From positions 372,001-436,000 of the forward strand of contig NZ_JACHJP010000003.1 in the NCBI RefSeq assembly GCF_014203715.1: a stretch of DNA of 64,000 nt, in the 5' to 3' direction. Below are positions 15,180 through 23,896 of this stretch, piece after piece (the stretch's first letter is position 1; each line of letters opens with the position of its first letter). This DNA comes from Streptosporangium saharense (lineage in GTDB: Bacteria > Actinomycetota > Actinomycetes > Streptosporangiales > Streptosporangiaceae). Below the pieces are notes generated by a model. That model did no database searches. It was not told the origin of the DNA and saw nothing but the letters and a program-made list of their open reading frames with translations. The position numbers were made by a program, and so were the translations under genes.

Positions 15180-15736
15180 GGCCGGAGGTACCTTTCCAGG
15201 AGTTCGGTCAGCTCGGCGTCGAGGGCGTCCCCGGTGAGCGGGGCCAGCAGCACGGCGCCGGACAGCAGGAACGACTGCGCGGTCAGCACGACCGTCCCCG
15301 CCAGCCGTGCCGGGTCGCCGGGCCGTACGGTGCCCCGCTCCTGGCCCCTGGTGATCGCCGAGGCGACCAGCGAGAGCATGACCTCGTGGCTGGCGCCCCT
15401 GCGCCACAGGAGGTACGGCAGGAGCAGCTCGGGGTCCACCTCGACGATCTTGCGCCAGAGCGGGTGGCCGCGCAGCGCGCCGACGGTCGCGACCGCGGCG
15501 GTGACCGGGTCCTCGGTGGCGAAGCGGCCCGCGACCCGCAGCCACTCGCGGGTCATCAGGTCGGCGACGAGGGCGTGCACGTCGGGCCAGCGCCGGTAGA
15601 TCGTCATGCGGGACAGCCCTGCCCTGCGGGCCACGTCGGTGAGCGTGGTCCGCCTGACGCCGACCGCGAGCACCACCTCCCTGGCGGCATCGAGGACCGG
15701 GTCGGACGGGGACTCGTTGTGACGAATGGACGTCAT
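15176..15736 (-). CDS. TetR-family regulator
   Basis: 186 residues. The N-terminal HTH (residues ~16-62: DAAREVVLAVGVRRTTLTDVARRAGLSRMTIYRRWPDVHALVADLM, read in segments) is typical TetR. The C-terminal ligand domain is all-helical. It is translationally coupled to glpD and divergent from the FAD oxidase gene; the start codons lie within 50 bp, so it probably represses both promoters from one site. The ligand is unknown; a fatty-acid or glycerolipid-derived molecule would fit the neighbours (inference). Confidence 0.88.
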   Translation of the reverse strand: MTSIRHNESPSDPVLDAAREVVLAVGVRRTTLTDVARRAGLSRMTIYRRWPDVHALVADLMTREWLRVAGRFATEDPVTAAVATVGALRGHPLWRKIVEVDPELLLPYLLWRRGASHEVMLSLVASAITRGQERGTVRPGDPARLAGTVVLTAQSFLLSGAVLLAPLTGDALDAELTELLERYLRP

Positions 15737-15782
15737 ATGTCACAGTGTAGAGGTGGAAACTTCCAAGGAAGGCGCCGAGCCC

Positions 15783-17351
15783 ATGCTGTGGTCCGGGTGG
15801 GGCGATCCCGCCGAGGCTGTCGAGCTGCCCGAGGCCGTACGGTCGCTGCTGCGTGACCTGCTGGGTGTGCGCGCGCCGCGGACGCCCGCGGTCGGGCTCG
15901 AAGAGGTCAGGCCGCCCGCCGTCGCGCTCGCGCCGTCCGTCCTCGACGCGCTGCGCGCGGTCGTCGGGGCCGGGCACGTCCGCTCCGACGACGAGAGCCG
16001 CGTCCGGCACACCCGGGGCAAGTCGACCCCCGACCTGATCCGGCTGCGCGCCGGTGACGCCTCCCTGGCGCCGGACGCCGTGGTGCTGCCCGGCTCCCAC
16101 GAGGAGGTGCTGGGGGTGCTGCGGGTGTGCGCGGAGCACCGGGTGGCGGTCGTCCCGTTCGGCGGGGGCACCTCGGTCGTCGGCGGTCTGAGCGCCGAGA
16201 GGGACGGTTTCGCCGGGGTCGTCGCGTTGGACGTGGGCAGGCTCGACCGGCTCGTCTCCCTCGACGCCGAGTCGATGGTCGCCGAGTTCGGGCCGGGGCT
16301 GCGGGCGCCGGTGGCCGAACGGCTCCTGGCGGAGCACGGCCTCACCCTGGGGCACTTCCCGCAGTCGTTCGAGTACGCCACGCTCGGCGGCTTCGCGGCG
16401 GCCAGGTCGAGCGGGCAGGCCTCGGCGGGCTACGGCAGGTTCGACGACATGGTGGTCGGCATGACGGTCGCGACCCCGCGCGGCACCCTCGACCTCGGCC
16501 GCGCGCCCAGGTCGGCGGCCGGGCCCGACCTGCGCCAGGTGATGCTCGGCTCGGAGGGCGCCTTCGGCGTGATCACCTCACTCAGACTTCGCGTACGGCG
16601 CTCGCCCGCCGAGCGTCACTACGAGGGCTGGCGCTTCGCCTCCTTCCCCGAGGGCGCGGCGGCGCTGCGGCGGCTGGCCCAGGACGGGCCGCTGCCGACC
16701 GTGCTCAGGCTCTCCGACGAGACCGAGACGATGATCGGGCTGGCCAAACCGGGGGAGATCGGCGAGTTGGCCGCGGGGGCGGGCTGCCTGGTCGTGGCGG
16801 GCTACGAGGGTGACCCCCTGGAGGTCGCCGAGACGCGGGAGCGGGCCGCCGCCGTGCTGTCCGGACTGGGCGGGACCTGCCTGGGCGTCGAGCCGGGACA
16901 GGCGTGGGCCCGTGGCCGCTACGCGGCGCCGTACCTGCGGGACGCGCTGCTGGCCGAGGGGGCGACCGTGGAGACGCTGGAGACGGCGGGCTTCTGGTCC
17001 GGGCTGCCCGGCCTCTACGACGCGGTGCGCGGGGCGCTGACGGCCTCGCTCGGCTCGCCGCTGGTGATGTGCCACATCTCCCACGTGTACGGCACGGGCG
17101 CCTCGCTCTACTTCACGGTCGTCACGGCGCAGGAGGAGGACCCGGTGGCGCAGTGGGAGCGGGCCAAGCGGGCGGCGAGCGCGGCGATCCTGGCGGCCGG
17201 GGGCACGATCTCGCACCACCACGGGGTGGGCCGCGACCACCGGGAGGCCTACGCCGTGGAGATCGGGGAGCTGGGCGCGGAGATCCTGCGCGGGATCAAG
17301 GAGCGGCTCGACCCGGAGGGGATCCTCAACCCCGGGGCGCTGATCCCGTGA
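15783..17351 (+). CDS. FAD-binding oxidase, alkyl-DHAP synthase-like
   Basis: 522 residues from the ATG at 15783 (AAGGAAGG ribosome-binding site). PCMH-type FAD domain: VVPFGGGTSVVGGL near residue 130, FPQSFEYATLGGFAAARSSGQASAGYGRFDDMV near 195-230 (read in segments). The C-terminal FAD-linked oxidase domain ends with the HHHGVGRDH motif that characterises alkyldihydroxyacetonephosphate synthases, then LDPEGILNPG. In eukaryotes this family swaps an acyl for an alkyl group on DHAP to make ether lipids. Many actinobacteria carry homologues of unproven substrate. Divergent from tetR-glpD, which supplies DHAP, so a linked role is plausible. Confidence 0.87.
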   Translation: MLWSGWGDPAEAVELPEAVRSLLRDLLGVRAPRTPAVGLEEVRPPAVALAPSVLDALRAVVGAGHVRSDDESRVRHTRGKSTPDLIRLRAGDASLAPDAVVLPGSHEEVLGVLRVCAEHRVAVVPFGGGTSVVGGLSAERDGFAGVVALDVGRLDRLVSLDAESMVAEFGPGLRAPVAERLLAEHGLTLGHFPQSFEYATLGGFAAARSSGQASAGYGRFDDMVVGMTVATPRGTLDLGRAPRSAAGPDLRQVMLGSEGAFGVITSLRLRVRRSPAERHYEGWRFASFPEGAAALRRLAQDGPLPTVLRLSDETETMIGLAKPGEIGELAAGAGCLVVAGYEGDPLEVAETRERAAAVLSGLGGTCLGVEPGQAWARGRYAAPYLRDALLAEGATVETLETAGFWSGLPGLYDAVRGALTASLGSPLVMCHISHVYGTGASLYFTVVTAQEEDPVAQWERAKRAASAAILAAGGTISHHHGVGRDHREAYAVEIGELGAEILRGIKERLDPEGILNPGALIP

Positions 17352-17457
17352 TCTACAACGTAAAGGCGTGGGAGGTTCCGGACCGTCCATGACCGGGTTC
17401 GCGGACGGGCGCATTAGCCGCGAAACGGGTGCGGCTCGGTAAGATCAACGCCAAGAT

Positions 17458-18981
17458 ATGACCATGGTCGATGTCGGGCGGGCCGCCAGGCGCGGGCGTG
17501 AGGTCTCCTCGCGGGTCTCGGAGGAGGGAGCGGGCTGGTCCTGCGCCCAGATGGGCACCTTCAGGTCCCTCGTGCCCGACAGGAAGACCTTCAGCTGGCT
17601 CAGTCCGCGCGTGCTGTGGAAGTCGAGGAACCAGGTCCTCGCGAGCATGTTCGGCGACCCCTCCGGGGAGGTCAGGGCCCGCTGGGTCGCCACGCAGCTC
17701 GAACGCGGCGTCGATCCCGCCTTCCGCGTCCCGATGGACGTGGGGCCCGAGTTCTCCTTCCTGCTCCTCGGGGACACCGGGGAGGGCGACCTGTCGCAGT
17801 ACGCCGTGGTCCCCGGCATGCTCAGGATCGGGGCGGACACGGCCTTCGCGGTCATCGCCAGTGACGTGATCTATCCGGCGGGGGCTGGCGACGAGTACGA
17901 GGACAAGTTCTTCCGGCCCTACCAGGACTATCCGGCGCCGATCTACGCGGTCCCCGGCAACCACGACTGGTATGACGGGCTCGGCGGCTTCATGCGGGTC
18001 TTCTGCGACGCGCCCGCGCTCGAACCGGAGAAACGCGGGTTCAAACTGTCGCCCTCCGGCCTGCGCGGCACGCTGTGGCGGGAGCCGGAGACGATCGACG
18101 AGGCCCGCCTCACCGGGGCGCGGGAGCGCAGGGCACGGCCAGAGCAGCGGACCACCCAGCCGGGACAGCCCGGGCCGTACTGGGTGATGGACACCCCGAG
18201 CCTGCTGGTCGTCGGCGTGGACACCGGAATCGACGGGGTGCTGGACCGGGAGCAGGGACGCTGGCTGCGCGAGGTCTCCAGGGACCCCCGGCCCAAGATG
18301 CTGATCACCGGCAAGCCGATCTACGTCCGCAATAACTACAAGCCGTCCAGGATCGAGGGCGGCGGCACGATCGACGACGTCGTCACCGACCCGGCCAACA
18401 ACTACGTCGCGGCGATCGGCGGTGACGTGCACAACTACCAGCGCTTCCCGGTCAGGGTCGGCGACCGGACGATCCAGTACATCGTGGCGGGCGGCTCCGG
18501 CGCCTTCATGCACGCCACGCACACGACTCCCAGGATCACCGTGGGCGGCGTGCACGAGGACGACTACCGGTGCTACCCGCTGCGCGGGGACTCGCTGTCG
18601 TTCTACAGCAAGCTCTACAGCGAACGGCTGCGCATGCGCTGGCTCTACCTCACCCCGGAGGAGGGGGTGGCGCTGATGTCACGGCACATCGGCAACACCC
18701 CGCCGAGGGACATCGGCCCGGTCCCCATCACGCGCAGGATGCGGTGGGCGGCGCGGATCCTGGGTGGCTGGCCCATGCCGCTGCGGCTGCCCGTCGGCAA
18801 GACCTTCCACCGCTATCTGTCCGAACTGTCCGACTGGGACACCCCGCCGTTCTTCAAGAGCTTCCTGCACGTGTCCGTGACCCCGGCCAGCCTGCGGATC
18901 CGCTGCTTCGCGGCGACCGGCTGCCTGCCGCAGGAGATCGAGCCCCCGCTTGAGGACGAGGTCGAGATCCCGCTCGTCTGA
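17458..18981 (+). CDS. Calcineurin-like metallophosphoesterase
   Basis: 507 residues. The metal-binding motifs occur in family order: LLGDTGEGD near residue 104, IASDVIYPAG near 138, VPGNHDWYDG near 166, and IGGDVHNYQRF near 320. The middle GNHDW motif is exact, and SDVIYPAG replaces the usual GDxxY(P)xG. It lacks a signal peptide and is probably cytosolic. The start may be 17458 or the ATG at 17464. The substrate is unknown. It sits between the FAD oxidase and a polymerase on the same strand, with gaps of ~105 and 47 bp. Confidence 0.85.
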   Translation: MTMVDVGRAARRGREVSSRVSEEGAGWSCAQMGTFRSLVPDRKTFSWLSPRVLWKSRNQVLASMFGDPSGEVRARWVATQLERGVDPAFRVPMDVGPEFSFLLLGDTGEGDLSQYAVVPGMLRIGADTAFAVIASDVIYPAGAGDEYEDKFFRPYQDYPAPIYAVPGNHDWYDGLGGFMRVFCDAPALEPEKRGFKLSPSGLRGTLWREPETIDEARLTGARERRARPEQRTTQPGQPGPYWVMDTPSLLVVGVDTGIDGVLDREQGRWLREVSRDPRPKMLITGKPIYVRNNYKPSRIEGGGTIDDVVTDPANNYVAAIGGDVHNYQRFPVRVGDRTIQYIVAGGSGAFMHATHTTPRITVGGVHEDDYRCYPLRGDSLSFYSKLYSERLRMRWLYLTPEEGVALMSRHIGNTPPRDIGPVPITRRMRWAARILGGWPMPLRLPVGKTFHRYLSELSDWDTPPFFKSFLHVSVTPASLRIRCFAATGCLPQEIEPPLEDEVEIPLV

Positions 18982-19028
18982 GTCCCCACCTGGGCGGAAG
19001 TGTCGGTCCGGCGTGGCAGGCTGGCCGG

Positions 19029-20627
19029 ATGAACGTGGCAGTCGCCGTCGGACCCGGCACCTCGGGGGTCCTGCGCCCCGACGGGCGGCAGGCGGAGACG
19101 GCCGCCGACCTGGCGGCCGCCGTACGAGAGTGTGAGGCGGGGTCCGCGCCCCGCTGGGTCTGGGCCGACACCCGCGAGATCTACCCCGCGCTCCTGGACC
19201 GGGGCGTACGGCTGGCGCGCTGCCACGACCTGGCCCTCGTCGAGGGGCTGCTGCTCGGCCACGAGGGGCGCCACGACGAGCCCCGCTCCGCACGGGCCGC
19301 CCACGCCCGGCTGCATGGCCTGCCGGTGCCCGAGGACCGGCACGGGCCGCAGGCGCGGCAGGCGACGCTGTTCGAGGAGGAGACGCCCCCGCCGGACGCC
19401 GACCTGGTCGCCGAGGTCCACGCCGACCAGCTGAGGCGGATCGAGGCCCTGCCCGAGCCGGGGCGGTTCCGGCTGCTGGCCGCCGCCGAGTCGGCGGGGG
19501 CGCTGATCGCCGCCGAGATGGCCCACGAGGGCATGCCGTGGCGGCGGGACGTGCACGAGGAGCTGCTGACCGGCCTGCTGGGGCCAAGGCCCGTGCACGG
19601 CATGCGCCCGGCCAAGCTCCAGGCCTTGGCCGACGAGGTCGCCGCGGCCTTCGGCGGGCCGGTCAACCCCGACTCCCCGCAGCAGATCGTCAGGGCGTTC
19701 AAGTCGGCGGGCCTGTCCGTCACCTCGACCAGGGCGCACGAGCTCAGGGAGGTCGACCACCCCGGGGTCGCGCCGCTGCTCGCCTACAAGGAGCTGGCCA
19801 GGGTCTACAGCTTCCACGGCTGGGTCTGGGCCGACCAGTGGGTGCGCGAGGACCGCCTTCGGCCCGAGTACGTCGTGGCGGGGGTGGTCTCGGGGCGCTG
19901 GGCGACCAGCGGCGGGGGCGCGCTGCAGATTCCCAAGACGCTGCGCAGGGTCGTGGTGGCCGACGAGGGCTGGACGCTGGTCGTCGCCGACGCCGCCCAG
20001 CTCGAACCCCGGGTGCTGGCCGCGATGGCGGGTGACCGTGGCCTGGCGGCGGCGGCTGGGCAGATCGACCTCTACCAGGCGCTGGCCAAGGCGTTCGGCG
20101 GCGAGCGCGACCACGCCAAGATCGCCCTGCTGTCGGCGATGTACGGCGGGACCAGCGGGGACGCGCCCAAGTTGCTGGCGGTGATGCGTCAGCGCTTCCC
20201 CGAGGCCTACCGGTTCGTCGAGGACGCCGCGCGGGCGGGGGAGGAGGGCAGGACGGTCCGCTCCTGGCTCGGGCGCACCGCGCCGCCGCCCTCCGCGCGC
20301 TGGCGGGAGCTGGTCTCGGGTCCCGAGGGGGCCAGGGCGGCGCGTGACCGGGGGCGTTTCACCCGCAACTTCGTGGTCCAGGCGACCGCGGCGGAGTGGG
20401 CGCTGACGTTCATGGCCGTGCTGCGCGGCCTGCTGCCCGACCCGGCCGCGCTGGTGTTCTTCCAGCACGACGAGGTGATGGTGCACTGCCCCGCCGAGCT
20501 CGGCCAGGAGGTGGTCGCGGCGGTCGGCAGGGCCGCGGAGGAGGCCGCCGCGCTGCTGTTCGGCCGCACGCCGGTGCGCTTCCCCATGCACGCGGTGGCC
20601 GTGCGGTGTTACGCCGACGCCAAGTGA
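19029..20627 (+). CDS. PolA-like family A DNA polymerase (annotated bifunctional 3'-5' exonuclease/DNA polymerase type)
   Basis: 532 residues, shorter than Pol I because it lacks the 5' nuclease domain. Polymerase motif A is DAAQLEPRVLA instead of the usual DYSQIELRVLA. Motif B is HAKIALLSAMYGG, keeping the Lys and the Tyr-Gly. Motif C is FQHDEVMV. The two catalytic Asp and the Lys are therefore present. The N-terminal ~180 residues show no convincing DEDD exonuclease residues. It is a lineage-specific actinobacterial paralogue, possibly for repair. Its 3' end overlaps the convergent MFS gene by 19 bp. Confidence 0.85.
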   Translation: MNVAVAVGPGTSGVLRPDGRQAETAADLAAAVRECEAGSAPRWVWADTREIYPALLDRGVRLARCHDLALVEGLLLGHEGRHDEPRSARAAHARLHGLPVPEDRHGPQARQATLFEEETPPPDADLVAEVHADQLRRIEALPEPGRFRLLAAAESAGALIAAEMAHEGMPWRRDVHEELLTGLLGPRPVHGMRPAKLQALADEVAAAFGGPVNPDSPQQIVRAFKSAGLSVTSTRAHELREVDHPGVAPLLAYKELARVYSFHGWVWADQWVREDRLRPEYVVAGVVSGRWATSGGGALQIPKTLRRVVVADEGWTLVVADAAQLEPRVLAAMAGDRGLAAAAGQIDLYQALAKAFGGERDHAKIALLSAMYGGTSGDAPKLLAVMRQRFPEAYRFVEDAARAGEEGRTVRSWLGRTAPPPSARWRELVSGPEGARAARDRGRFTRNFVVQATAAEWALTFMAVLRGLLPDPAALVFFQHDEVMVHCPAELGQEVVAAVGRAAEEAAALLFGRTPVRFPMHAVAVRCYADAK

Positions 20628-21892
20628 GCCGGTCGCAGGGCCAGCCAGGCGCCGGTGACGGTCACCATGACCGCGACGATCGCGCCGAGCACGCCGTAGG
20701 ACAGGGTGCCGACGACAACCCCGGCGAGCACCGCGCCGACCGCGCCGCAGACGTTCATCAGCAGGTCGGACATGCCCTGTACGGCGGGGCGGTGCTCAAG
20801 CCGTACGGCCTCGCTGAGCATCGCGGAGCCGGAGATCAGCCCGCAGGACCAGCCGAGGCCGAGCAGCGTGAGCCCGGTCGTCACCCGGGCGACGTCGTGG
20901 GGACCGGCCCCGCCCGCCAGGACGGCGGCGGCCAGCAGCAGCGCCATGCCGAGGACGAGGACCCTGACCCGGCCGATCCGGTCGGCCAGCCAGCCGACCA
21001 CCGGGGACAGGATGTACATGCCCGCGATGTGCAGGCTGAGCACGATGCCGATGACCGAGTAGCTCGCGCCGCCGTGGCCCAGGTGGACCGGTGTCATGGA
21101 CATGATCGACACCATCGCGGTGTGGCTGACCGCGATGGCGGCCAGTGCCCGGGTGGCGGTCGGTTCCTGGCTCAGGGCCTGCCAGGCGGTGCGCAGCGTG
21201 CCGTTCCCTCCCTTGTCCTCCGTGGGAGTCTCCGGTCTCAGGGAACGGGCGACCAGCAGGGGGTCGGGGCGCAGACCGGCCAGGATGACGACCAGGGCGA
21301 CGGCGAAGGCGACCAGGGAGAGCGCGAAGGGGCCGGTGTCCGGCGCCAGGCCCAGGGTGCGGCCGAGGCGTTCTGCGGGCTCGGCCAGGTTGGGGCCCGC
21401 GACGGAGCCGATCGTCGCGGCCCAGACCACCCATGACAGGTGCCGGGCGGTGTGCCCGGGCGGGGACAGGTCGGTCGCCGAGTAGCGGGAGGCCAGGCTG
21501 CCCGCGCTGGCGCTGCCGAACAGCACGAGCCCGCCGAGCAGCAGCGGCCACGACCGCACGGTGATGGCGACCACGGTGATCACACAGCCCAGCAGGGCGC
21601 AGCCGTAGGCGAGCGCCAGCCCGGCCCGCCGTCCACCCTTGCCCGAGGTCCTAGCGGTCGGCAGCGCGAGCAGCGCGGCGCCGAGCACGGTCGCGGTCCC
21701 GGCGAGCCCGCTGATCGTCACCGAGCCCGACAGTTGCGCGACGACGAGGGAGCTGAGGGAGAAACCGACGGCGGTGCCGATCCCGCTGACGATCTGCGCG
21801 GTGGACAGCACGATCAGCGTTCGCCGCTGCAGCGCGGCTATTTCCCGTGTTTCTTTATGGGAAATGGCGCTATTTGTGGGGATTGCGGTCAC
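20609..21892 (-). CDS. MFS transporter (drug-efflux-like)
   Basis: 427 residues with about 12 hydrophobic segments. The MFS loop 8-9 signature reads VVGWLADRIGRVRVLVLGMALL near residue 290. Loop 2-3 (LPTARTSGKGGRRAGLALAYG) carries the G/R-rich motif A. The first ~20 codons from the GTG at 21892 are AT-richer than the rest, so a later start is possible. It follows the kinase gene by 46 bp on the same strand and may be co-transcribed. Substrate unknown. Confidence 0.85.
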   Translation of the reverse strand: MTAIPTNSAISHKETREIAALQRRTLIVLSTAQIVSGIGTAVGFSLSSLVVAQLSGSVTISGLAGTATVLGAALLALPTARTSGKGGRRAGLALAYGCALLGCVITVVAITVRSWPLLLGGLVLFGSASAGSLASRYSATDLSPPGHTARHLSWVVWAATIGSVAGPNLAEPAERLGRTLGLAPDTGPFALSLVAFAVALVVILAGLRPDPLLVARSLRPETPTEDKGGNGTLRTAWQALSQEPTATRALAAIAVSHTAMVSIMSMTPVHLGHGGASYSVIGIVLSLHIAGMYILSPVVGWLADRIGRVRVLVLGMALLLAAAVLAGGAGPHDVARVTTGLTLLGLGWSCGLISGSAMLSEAVRLEHRPAVQGMSDLLMNVCGAVGAVLAGVVVGTLSYGVLGAIVAVMVTVTGAWLALRPAHLASA

Positions 21893-21938
21893 AAATGGAT
21901 TTTGTCACCACATGCAATTCTTTATCGGGCGGGGCCGT

Positions 21939-23840
21939 TCAGGCGGTCGGCCGGAACGTCGCGAAGAAGACCCGCCGCGCCTCGGCGCCCTTCGCCCAGT
22001 CGAGGTCCTGGGCGGTGAACGCGATCAAATAGGCGTTCTGCCCGTCCACCGCGACATAGCGGGTCAGCCCGTGCATGGGGACGGCCCCCGGGGACCGGAC
22101 GTAGGTGTACTCCCAGTCGGCCGCCCGCCACGCGCCGTACGGCACCGTCTCGACCCCGACCTCGGTGTACTCGTCCAGGTCGTCCTTGCCGATCCCGTCG
22201 AGCGCCGTCACCGGGTCGGTGACGGCGGCCTGGGAGACGACGACGCTCTGCCCGCTGTTCCTCGGCCCCTGGAAGGTCACCACCCCGTCGTCCTCGCGGA
22301 CCGTCCAGCTCTCCGGCAGCGCCGCCGTGACGCCCCCCGCGCCCAGCGTCCGGTAGCCGCCGGGGACCTCGAAGCGCGTCGGCGCGGCCGAGGGGGAGGC
22401 CGGGGAGCTGGCGGCGGGGGCGGGGGCGGGGGCCGCCTGCGGGGCCGAGGAGCCGGGGGCGAGCAGCAGGAACAGCACGGCGGCGACCGCGGCCAGCGCC
22501 GCGACCGCGCAGACGGCGATCAGCAGGGGGGTCGGGCGGCCCTCGCGCATCCAGGGTCCGTCGTCCGCCGCCCTGCGGCGCGCGCCCCTGCGGCCACCCG
22601 TCGCGGGAGGCCGGGTCCCGGCCAGCGTGTCCTCCTCGTCACGCCCGTGCGCCGGACGCCGAAGGGAGGCAGGGGGAGCCTCGGGAAGATCGACGAAGGA
22701 ACCGCGCCCGAGACCCGACGCCGGACTGCGCAGCGCGTCGTAACCACGGCCGTGCCCCGGCTCCTGGGAACCGGGAGGAACGTCGTGGGGCACCCGCACG
22801 GGACCCGAGGGCGTCTCGATGATCCGGGAGGGCAGCGGCCCCGACGGCTGCGTGAGCGACGGCGCCGACGAGAGCTGCGGGGGCGCGGGCCGTACCGGGG
22901 TGAGGATCTCGGGCACGGGCGGTACGGCGGGCACCTGGTCGCCGGTCGCGGAACCGTGGCTGCGCAGCACCCGGCCGAGCAGCTCGGAGACCTGTGCCGC
23001 GGTCATCCTGTCCGCCGGGTCCTTGCGGAGCAGGCCCTCGATGACGGCGATCAGCGCCCCGGCCCGCTGCGGCCGGTTGGGTTCCTGGGTGAGGATCGCG
23101 CCGAGCACGGCCACCGCGTCCGGCCCCTCGTACGGCGGCCGTCCCTCGACCGTCGTGTACAGCGTCGCGCCGAAGGACCACAGATCGGCGGCCTGGGTGA
23201 TCGGTTTGCCGGACAGTCGCTCCGGCGGGATGTAGGCGGGCGAGCCCATCAGCAGGCCCGTCTGGGTGACCGAGACGTCGCCCTCGATCGCGGCGATGCC
23301 GAAGTCGGTGAGCACCACCCGGTCCGAGGTGAGCAGCACGTTGCCCGGCTTGATGTCGCGGTGCAGCACCCCGGCGGCGTGGGCGTGCCGCAGCGCGTCG
23401 AGCACCCGGACGGCGATCTCCGCGGCCTGCACCACGGGAAGCGGCCCGTTGCGCCGTACGGCCTGCTCAAGGGACCAGGCGCGGACCAGCTCCATCACGA
23501 TCCAGGGGCGGCCGTCCTCCTCGACCACGTCGTGCACCGTGATGATGCCCGGATGACTGAGGCGGGCGGCCGAGCGTGCCTCGCGCAGCATGCGCCGGTG
23601 CGCGGACCGCATCCCCTCCTCGTCGAGACCGGGGGGAAGGATCAGCTCCTTGACCGCCACGTCACGGTCGAGCAGCACGTCGTGCGCGTGCCACACCACA
23701 CCCATACCGCCCCGGCCGACCGGTGAGATCAGGCGGTAACGCCTGCCGACCAGTCTGCCCTGCGCCTCCGCCTCGGTCGTGCCGATGGTGTCGCCCTCCG
23801 AACCCATGGGGGGCACTCCCGGCAGACGATCGGTCATCAT
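21939..23840 (-). CDS. Receptor-like serine/threonine protein kinase
   Basis: 633 residues from the ATG at 23840 (GGGGACAAGG upstream). The kinase domain spans ~residues 30-295: glycine loop VGRGGMGVVW, VAVKEL Lys, HRDIKPGNVLL catalytic loop, DFGIA, and GSPAYIPPERL. A linker rich in Pro and Arg follows, then one transmembrane helix (LLIAVCAVAALAAVAAVLFLLL near residue 485, read in segments). An extracellular ~150-residue domain (VPGGYRTLGAGGVTAALPESWTV) follows in place of PASTA repeats. It is 56 bp downstream of allG on the same strand. Confidence 0.93.
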   Translation of the reverse strand: MMTDRLPGVPPMGSEGDTIGTTEAEAQGRLVGRRYRLISPVGRGGMGVVWHAHDVLLDRDVAVKELILPPGLDEEGMRSAHRRMLREARSAARLSHPGIITVHDVVEEDGRPWIVMELVRAWSLEQAVRRNGPLPVVQAAEIAVRVLDALRHAHAAGVLHRDIKPGNVLLTSDRVVLTDFGIAAIEGDVSVTQTGLLMGSPAYIPPERLSGKPITQAADLWSFGATLYTTVEGRPPYEGPDAVAVLGAILTQEPNRPQRAGALIAVIEGLLRKDPADRMTAAQVSELLGRVLRSHGSATGDQVPAVPPVPEILTPVRPAPPQLSSAPSLTQPSGPLPSRIIETPSGPVRVPHDVPPGSQEPGHGRGYDALRSPASGLGRGSFVDLPEAPPASLRRPAHGRDEEDTLAGTRPPATGGRRGARRRAADDGPWMREGRPTPLLIAVCAVAALAAVAAVLFLLLAPGSSAPQAAPAPAPAASSPASPSAAPTRFEVPGGYRTLGAGGVTAALPESWTVREDDGVVTFQGPRNSGQSVVVSQAAVTDPVTALDGIGKDDLDEYTEVGVETVPYGAWRAADWEYTYVRSPGAVPMHGLTRYVAVDGQNAYLIAFTAQDLDWAKGAEARRVFFATFRPTA

Positions 23841-23896
23841 GCCTTGTCCCCACAACCAACCCTATGCGCAAGGTTGGACACGATATCGGCATCGCG

